Of a DNA stretch of 10,462 nt, positions 6,898 through 10,462 are shown one piece after another. The stretch is from an uncultured Actinomycetes bacterium. Its GTDB lineage: Bacteria; Actinomycetota; Actinomycetes; Nanopelagicales; Nanopelagicaceae. A model generated the notes under the pieces. That model did no database searches. It had not been told where the DNA came from and worked only from the letters and a program-made list of their open reading frames with translations. Positions within the stretch are counted from its first letter, which is position 1. Each line of letters starts with the position of its first letter. The position numbers were made by a program, and so were the translations under genes. Location of the stretch: contig CAILBF010000028.1 of NCBI GenBank assembly GCA_903832395.1, forward strand, positions 1-10,462, in the 5' to 3' direction.

Positions 6898-6926
6898 AGG
6901 TTATGTGGAGAATCAGGAATAGGCAA
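6898..6926 (-). promoter_or_regulatory. Candidate promoter of the aminotransferase-led operon
   Basis: On the minus strand TTGCCT (6921-6926) is followed after exactly 17 bases by TAACCT (6898-6903), matching TTGnnn and TANNNT. Transcription would begin near 6891, leaving a leader of about 38 bases with the GGAG site in front of the TTG start. The candidate operator at 6934-6947 lies just upstream of the -35. Confidence 0.45.
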
Positions 6927-6933
6927 AAATAGA

Positions 6934-6947
6934 TTCAGAATGCGGAA
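6934..6947 (+). promoter_or_regulatory. Candidate IclR-family operator between iclR and the aminotransferase operon
   Basis: TTCAGAATGCGGAA matches the site upstream of the binding-protein gene in 12 of 14 positions and keeps the TTC/GAA outer arms. It lies where the -35 of the iclR promoter should be and just upstream of the divergent operon promoter, a position suited to autorepression and to control of the operon. This is inferred from position and recurrence only. Confidence 0.48.
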
Positions 6948-6968
6948 TAATTTTGCTTTCATAACAAT

Positions 6969-6974
6969 TATAAA
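6969..6974 (+). promoter_or_regulatory. -10 box of a probable leaderless iclR transcript
   Basis: TATAAA ends 6 bases before the iclR ATG, and no Shine-Dalgarno precedes the start (the bases in between are TCCTCT). This spacing puts transcription start at or next to the ATG, the usual leaderless layout in Actinobacteria. Confidence 0.5.
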
Positions 6975-6980
6975 TCCTCT

Positions 6981-7748
6981 ATGAGTGGTCCTTCGAAAGG
7001 CGAGGAGGTAGCAGTACTTCTTAAATCGATAAAACTTTTATTATGTCTCGCTGAAGAGCCCATGTCTGTAGTGGAATTATCTAACAAAACGGGTATCAGC
7101 AAACCTACAACTTATAGAATTATTAATACACTTCAGTTAGGAGGATTCGTAGTCCGTCATCAAAAGCGGCGTAAATATGCTCTTGGGCCCGTTCTTATTG
7201 GGCTCGGGCGAGCAACATACGATTTTACTGAATTGATTCGCCTTGCAAGACCTTCACTTCGGCAGTTGCACAATAAGTATCACCAAACAGTTAATCTCGG
7301 GGTTCTAAACCACAGGAAAGTCATCTATATAGATACTTTAGAAACTCGTGAGATGTTCCAGGTAACAACCCCAGTAAATCTAGTAGAAAATTGCTGCACA
7401 ACAGCGGCTGGAAGGACGATCCTAGCTGCCATGCCAGTAGAAGACGTGCGGCAAATGATTGGGCAGATGGCCTTGCCCAAGAAAATTAATGGTGAAGCAA
7501 TCACACTTGATCAATTTCTTGAAAGTATTAGAGAATATAAAACTCTGGGCTACGCGATTGATAACGAAGAAGACAAAGTTGGCTTCCGTTGCGTTGCTGC
7601 GCCCATCCTTGATTCCAGCAACTACCCTATCGCTGCGATAAGCTTGACTACACTAACCAAACAGGGCTCGGTAGAAGATTTTGCAATCATAGGTCAATCC
7701 CTAATTGCAGTATGCACTTCTCTAGCAAAGTTAATACCTATGATCTAA
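6981..7748 (+). CDS. IclR-family transcriptional regulator
   Basis: This is a 255-residue DNA-binding regulator, normal IclR length. The N-terminal winged helix-turn-helix covers about 10-70: AVLLKSIKLLLCLAEEPMSV, the recognition region LSNKTGISKPTTYRIINTL, then the wing GGFVVRHQKRRKYALGP. The C-terminal effector domain shows VNLGVLNHRKVIYIDTLE (104-121), the family loop CCTTAAGRTILAAM (138-151) and YAIDNEEDKVGFRCVAAPIL (191-210). It is the only regulator on the island, divergent from the aminotransferase operon and convergent with ridA, so it probably controls the whole cluster with a pathway intermediate as effector. The ATG was chosen because it fits the HTH start and the TATAAA box six bases upstream. 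No obvious terminator lies in the 60-bp convergent gap to ridA. Confidence 0.92.
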   Translation: MSGPSKGEEVAVLLKSIKLLLCLAEEPMSVVELSNKTGISKPTTYRIINTLQLGGFVVRHQKRRKYALGPVLIGLGRATYDFTELIRLARPSLRQLHNKYHQTVNLGVLNHRKVIYIDTLETREMFQVTTPVNLVENCCTTAAGRTILAAMPVEDVRQMIGQMALPKKINGEAITLDQFLESIREYKTLGYAIDNEEDKVGFRCVAAPILDSSNYPIAAISLTTLTKQGSVEDFAIIGQSLIAVCTSLAKLIPMI

Positions 7749-7808
7749 ATAATCTTAAGACTTTTCTAAGTAATTGGACTATTCCGTATCTTCATGGGTA
7801 ATTTAAAT

Positions 7809-8186
7809 TTACAATGCAACGATTAAATCTATTTCAACCAAAATATTATCGAGATCTGAGCCAACAGTTGTGCGCACTGGAAAAGGAGCAGTAAAAAACT
7901 CTTGGTAAACCAAGTCGTAGGCCGCAAAATCACGATTAACTTCTTGAAGATGGGCTGTCACTTTGATCACGTCAGCAAATACTGCTCCCTGCTCAGCGAG
8001 TATCGCCTGAAGATTCTTAAGAGTCTGCCGAGTTTGCTCGACAATCCCACCTTCGACATTCTTGCCAGTAATTGGATCAGATGGGCCCATTCCACATGTG
8101 TAAAGAAGGCCATGACTCACCACCCCGTGTGAGTAAGAACCACCCGGAGTTGGTGCACCTTTAGCTTGAAAATGTTCAATCTTCAT
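7809..8186 (-). CDS. ridA: RidA family reactive enamine/imine deaminase
   Basis: This 125-residue YjgF/YER057c/UK114 protein hydrolyses reactive enamines and imines such as 2-aminoacrylate, which PLP dehydratases release, to the oxo acid and ammonia. It is cytoplasmic and trimeric in characterised members. Key features are GSYSHGV with Tyr18, FPVRTTV with Arg105 (the catalytic Arg has the same number in enterobacterial RidA), and the closing VEIDLIV with Glu118. A strong SD GGAGG (8194-8198) lies 7 bases before the ATG. It starts 30 bp after the D-serine-dehydratase-like gene, the very kind of enzyme whose product it detoxifies. It is convergent with iclR. The family is certain; the assigned symbol reflects the conserved Arg, although archetype and specialised RidA subgroups are hard to separate by eye. 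Confidence 0.92.
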   Translation of the reverse strand: MKIEHFQAKGAPTPGGSYSHGVVSHGLLYTCGMGPSDPITGKNVEGGIVEQTRQTLKNLQAILAEQGAVFADVIKVTAHLQEVNRDFAAYDLVYQEFFTAPFPVRTTVGSDLDNILVEIDLIVAL

Positions 8187-8216
8187 TATGTTTCCTCCAT
8201 TGCGTGAGATTTTTTT

Positions 8217-9473
8217 CTAAAAAAATGTATGAATAACATCTACGATGTCGTAGTCATCATTAATCAACGGAATTAGCCGCCATTTGTCAAAGGTGGTGCA
8301 AGGGTGAGATATCCCAAGACCAACTACATCCCCGACGATAAGTTGTTGATCCATTGTAAATTTAAGGTAGGCGTGTTGGTCATTTAGATGGTCAATATAT
8401 CCGGTGAACTTGGAAAATTTGTCGTTAAATATTTGAAGTGGAATTGGTTCACCGACATCATCTCCAACATCGCGTTTACCTAAGTTTAAAATGGCTAAAC
8501 CAGGTTCGGGTTGCGTCAATACTTGCGCCCACAATTCAATAGCTGGTTCAAATTTCTGCGGTATCAAATCATCAGCAAATGGATAAATGAGATCATAAAA
8601 ACCATGATCATGGGTGACGTAAGCACCACTTCGCAGCAAGACAAACGCATCTGAGCCAAACCTATGAAACTCTTCTGTAACGATATCGAAATACGCACTA
8701 CCCCCAGCGGAGAGAATAATTTTTTCCTTAGCGACAAATGGCCGAATTATGCGTGCTGCTTCAACAATCTTTTGGCAAAAGGTTCGAATTTTTAGTGCAC
8801 CGTCAATCGTGCGATTCGAATCAGGAAAAATCCCTTCAAAACCAGATACTCCTAACAAGTTCAATCGCGGATCGCTGTTAGCTTTCTGAGCCAAGGCTTC
8901 GATTTGATCGAGATTACGAACCCCTCCACGGCCACCTTCAAAGCCAATTTCAAGAAAAAGATTGATGTGGGCATGATTCATCCCATTGAGGGCTTCTTGA
9001 ATTATTTCTATCCCTTTAACTGAATCAATATAGAAAATAATTTCATGCTGTGGATCCGAATTTAGATTCGCTATCGCCCGAATTGAATCAAAATCAACGA
9101 CTTCATTGGCAATAACTAATCGCTTAAATCCAAAATTCAAGAAGACGCGTGCTTGAGAGAAATTTGCAACAGTGAGTGAATACGCACCACTTTCCATCTG
9201 CCACTGCGCAATCTGAGGTGACATGGAAGTCTTGACATGGGGTGCAATCGAAGCGTCAACCTTCTTACAGTATTCAGCCATTTTAGCAATATTATTTTTT
9301 AGTGCACTTTCTCGGAGAACAGCCATGGGAAACTGGAAACCAGTCGAAAAAAGATTCGGCTTAAACTTTATAAATTCTGCAATCGATTGATCTTCCGCTG
9401 CAAGGGGAAATCCTTTGTAAAACGCAGTGATCGTCCTAAATTTCAGTTCTTCGATTACACCCACTTTGGTCAT
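8217..9473 (-). CDS. D-serine dehydratase / D-threonine aldolase-like PLP enzyme (fold type III, DSD1 family)
   Basis: This 418-residue protein has an alanine-racemase-like N-terminal TIM barrel followed by a C-terminal beta domain. The PLP lysine is Lys81 in IAPHVKTSMSPQIAQWQMESGA, the family hallmark. FLEIGFEGGRGG (173-184), LGVSGFEGIF (207-216), ILSAGGSAYF (253-262) and RSGAYVTHDHGFY (281-293) follow. The C-terminal motif SHPCTTFDKW gives His390-x-Cys392. Eukaryotic D-serine dehydratases bind zinc with a His-x-Cys pair, whereas D-threonine aldolase uses His-x-Asp, so a dehydratase/deaminase of D-serine or a related D-amino acid is favoured. The ATG has no SD; TAAAGT six bases upstream suggests a leaderless mRNA. 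It is followed 30 bp later by ridA. Substrate breadth is unknown. Confidence 0.85.
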   Translation of the reverse strand: MTKVGVIEELKFRTITAFYKGFPLAAEDQSIAEFIKFKPNLFSTGFQFPMAVLRESALKNNIAKMAEYCKKVDASIAPHVKTSMSPQIAQWQMESGAYSLTVANFSQARVFLNFGFKRLVIANEVVDFDSIRAIANLNSDPQHEIIFYIDSVKGIEIIQEALNGMNHAHINLFLEIGFEGGRGGVRNLDQIEALAQKANSDPRLNLLGVSGFEGIFPDSNRTIDGALKIRTFCQKIVEAARIIRPFVAKEKIILSAGGSAYFDIVTEEFHRFGSDAFVLLRSGAYVTHDHGFYDLIYPFADDLIPQKFEPAIELWAQVLTQPEPGLAILNLGKRDVGDDVGEPIPLQIFNDKFSKFTGYIDHLNDQHAYLKFTMDQQLIVGDVVGLGISHPCTTFDKWRLIPLINDDYDIVDVIHTFF

Positions 9474-9479
9474 TTTCTA

Positions 9480-9498
9480 ACTTTATGGCAGATTCTGC
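9480..9498 (-). promoter_or_regulatory. Candidate leaderless promoter and adjoining palindrome of the D-serine-dehydratase-like gene
   Basis: On the minus strand a -10-like TAAAGT (9480-9485) ends six bases before the ATG at 9473, with no SD between. Directly upstream is a perfect 5-bp inverted repeat GCAGA-T-TCTGC (9488-9498), in the promoter spacer where a repressor could act. TTCTGCAT at 9493-9500 is like one arm of the candidate IclR sites. No clear -35 is seen. Confidence 0.35.
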
Positions 9499-9644
9499 AT
9501 TTACTATCTAGTTCCAGGAAGAAAAATTTCACAGAGTGAGAATTGCAGGGATATTAGGGTAAGTGCATGCATAATCTATTGATTCCTAGTTAAATTTCTG
9601 ATCAGATTTAGTTATATGACTGAACTAATGGCACATTGACAACA

Positions 9645-9668
9645 GGCACCAGCCGGACTCGAACCGAC
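9645..9668 (-). other. tRNA 3'-end-like fragment (T-arm remnant), minus orientation
   Basis: The minus strand reads GTCGG-TTCGAGT-CCGGC, a complete T-arm whose stem pairs fully (one G-T), followed by TGGTGCC, which resembles an acceptor strand but lacks the ACCA end. No matching D-arm or anticodon arm is present upstream. It is the same orientation as, and similar to, the weaker fragment at 262-287, so both may be relics of element attachment sites. Confidence 0.4.
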
Positions 9669-9738
9669 ACTAGTCAAATAAAGATTGTGATCCGACGGGA
9701 GATTTGAAGCCACCTGAAACGAAGTTAATTCATCAGAT

Positions 9739-9864
9739 TTGTCTAACACTTGCCTAACACCCTCAAGAAATTACTAGGAACTTGGTGCTTCAACATGGAA
9801 CACATTACGCTTAAAACACTTGAATAAGAAACAACTAGGTACGCTCAGGTATCAGATTAGAACG
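9739..9864 (+). repeat. Right copy of 126-bp imperfect direct repeat (element-end / attP-arm-like)
   Basis: This is the partner of 126-251, 95 of 126 positions identical without gaps. It begins with the tandem decamers TTGTCTAACA (9739-9748) and TTGCCTAACA (9750-9759), 11 bases apart or about one helical turn, as expected of integrase arm-type sites. Its final 39 bases (9826-9864) match the left copy with one mismatch and run directly into the attR core. Confidence 0.8.
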
Positions 9865-9915
9865 ACTCATAATTCGGTAGTCGTCGGTTCGAGCCCGACC
9901 CGCCCCACCAAATAC
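9865..9915 (+). repeat. Right attachment-site core (attR), displaced tRNA 3' fragment
   Basis: This is identical to 27-77. It contains the anticodon-loop end, variable loop, T-arm, acceptor 3' strand, CCA and 5 following bases, but no 5' half, so it is not a working tRNA. It is best read as the original chromosomal 3' end of the tRNA gene, pushed away by the insertion. The following bases should be the original downstream host sequence. Confidence 0.9.
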
Positions 9916-9920
9916 CGCGC

Positions 9921-9926
9921 TATATT
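9921..9926 (+). promoter_or_regulatory. -10 box of a probable leaderless transcript
   Basis: TATATT ends six bases before the GTG at 9933, and no SD lies between (AAATCC). The promoter upstream region would fall inside the attR core, so the duplication of the tRNA 3' end also preserved this gene's promoter. Confidence 0.5.
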
Positions 9927-9932
9927 AAATCC

Positions 9933-10361
9933 GTGGATACGCAATCAAGTGTCAGTTGGAAAGCTGCAGCCAAGACAAACTGGCTAGCAATCGGTGTTCC
10001 GGAATTCTTAGCGGGCATTGGTATTGATTTTGATAAATATTTCATTGAAGCAGTAAATTCTTCTCCCCTGAGCGCAGACCCTTATAACGATGCCACCTGG
10101 GAAATCTGGCCCCACTCACAAATAACGAGTGGTGTTCTACATTGTTACCCAAAAAAGGTCGAAGCAAACGGCGTTAATTGGGAGGAATGGTTCTTGATGG
10201 ATGGCGAAATTCATCACCATATTCTCTCTAATACAAAATTTGATCGTGCCACCGGGATTTGGGTTCCCCAGCCCGGCGATGCAGATCATCCAGTAGCAAT
10301 TCTGGATTACTCCTGGCACTACGAAATTTCAGAGGATTTACGCCCGCTTAAATATATTTAA
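9933..10361 (+). CDS. Hypothetical protein, 142 residues, tryptophan- and histidine-rich
   Basis: I do not recognise this family. The protein is soluble-looking with no signal peptide or membrane segment, is acidic overall, and is unusually rich in aromatic residues (eight Trp) and His (eight, including an HHH at about 93-95). The W-rich stretches TWEIWPHS and NWEEWFLMDGEIHHHIL may be part of a conserved fold. The GTG start is chosen because TATATT ends six bases upstream and no other start is near. It is host sequence just outside the island, 17 bases after attR. Its stop codon overlaps the stop codon of the convergent katG by 4 bases (10358-10361). Confidence 0.75.
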   Translation: MDTQSSVSWKAAAKTNWLAIGVPEFLAGIGIDFDKYFIEAVNSSPLSADPYNDATWEIWPHSQITSGVLHCYPKKVEANGVNWEEWFLMDGEIHHHILSNTKFDRATGIWVPQPGDADHPVAILDYSWHYEISEDLRPLKYI

Positions 10362-10462
10362 ATATCGAAGCGGTCTGCGTTCATAACCTTGTTCCAGACG
10401 GCGACAAAATCTTTAACAAACTTTTCCTTGTTATCGTTTTGTGCATAAACCTCGGAATATGA
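10358..10462 (-). CDS. katG: Catalase-peroxidase KatG, C-terminal end (partial)
   Basis: The minus strand gives 34 residues ending at a TAA stop: SYSEVYAQ, NDNKEKFVKDFVAVW, then NKVMNADRFDI. This closely matches the conserved KatG C-terminus (EVYA…EKFVKDFV…W…KVMNLDRFD). KatG is a haem enzyme that removes hydrogen peroxide by catalase and peroxidase activity. The remainder, roughly 700 residues, lies beyond the window edge. It is convergent with, and overlaps by 4 bases, the hypothetical gene before it, and belongs to the host chromosome rather than the island. Confidence 0.9.
   Translation of the reverse strand, partial: SYSEVYAQNDNKEKFVKDFVAVWNKVMNADRFDI

Larger units (their letters stand above)
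78..9864. mobile_element. Integrated genomic island at tRNA(CAU), carrying D-amino-acid uptake and catabolism genes
   Basis: The body lies between the two identical 51-bp cores; counting one core, an excised circle would be 9838 bp. All nine metabolic, transport and regulatory genes lie inside it, and the genes outside (unknown protein, katG) are unrelated. A second pair of imperfect direct repeats (126 bp each) lies just inside the ends, with tandem decamers like integrase arm sites. No integrase, excisionase, transposase, relaxase or phage gene is readable, so mobility, if any, must be supplied in trans or has been lost. Base composition looks similar to the small stretch of flanking DNA, so transfer is inferred from the attachment sites rather than from composition. 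Confidence 0.82.
9474..9932. other. Right island end, non-coding
   Basis: No credible gene is seen here. In order it holds the promoter region of the D-serine-dehydratase-like gene, an AT-rich stretch with the palindrome TGCATGCA (9564-9571), the T-arm-like fragment (9645-9668), the right 126-bp repeat (9739-9864), the attR core (9865-9915) and the short promoter of the next host gene. Confidence 0.6.

Noticed and set aside
9681..9696. Resemblance to a tRNA-His anticodon loop (TTGTGATCC) on the plus strand
   Set aside because: Only nine bases match, with no surrounding cloverleaf; chance is enough to explain it.
1..10462. CRISPR array, phage genes or toxin-antitoxin pair
   Set aside because: No regularly spaced short repeats and no recognisable phage, toxin or antitoxin genes were seen. 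The repeats present are two-copy attachment-site structures.

Overview
The window looks like a piece of a low-GC actinobacterial chromosome. A freshwater Nanopelagicales/acI-type genome is my guess, not something proven here. The hints are a tRNA with encoded CCA, several starts with a TANNNT box six bases upstream and no Shine-Dalgarno (leaderless style), a katG gene, and compact spacing. Host sequence is visible only at the two ends: a CAU tRNA (positions 1-72, lacking about 5 bases at its 5' end) on the left, and on the right an unknown 142-residue protein gene and the last 34 codons of katG.

Everything between is a genomic island integrated at the tRNA 3' end. A perfect 51-bp direct repeat, from the anticodon loop to 5 bases past CCA, occurs at 27-77 and again at 9865-9915. 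An excised circle would be 9838 bp. Inside each end lies a second, imperfect 126-bp direct repeat (126-251 and 9739-9864, about 75% identical by hand count) that starts with TTGTCTAACA-type tandem decamers resembling integrase arm sites. No integrase or other mobility gene is present, so the element is a cargo-only or decayed island.

The cargo is one coherent gene set. A minus-strand run (6853 down to 349) encodes a glutamate-1-semialdehyde-aminotransferase-like class III aminotransferase, a divergent DapA-family lyase, an N-acyl-D-amino-acid deacylase (D-aminoacylase), and a polar-amino-acid ABC importer (secreted binding protein, permease, ATPase). An IclR-family regulator (6981-7748, plus) is divergent from this run. 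Convergent to it is a minus-strand pair: a D-serine dehydratase/D-threonine aldolase-like PLP enzyme (9473-8217) and a RidA enamine/imine deaminase (8186-7809).

The inferred system is uptake and catabolism of N-acylated or free D-amino acids. The importer brings in the substrate and the deacylase frees the D-amino acid. The DSD1-like enzyme (product cleaned by RidA) or the aminotransferase removes the amino group, and the DapA-like lyase may process a 2-oxo acid. A near-palindromic 14-mer occurs at both the iclR promoter and the promoter region of the binding-protein gene and is a candidate IclR operator. The exact substrate cannot be read from the sequence.
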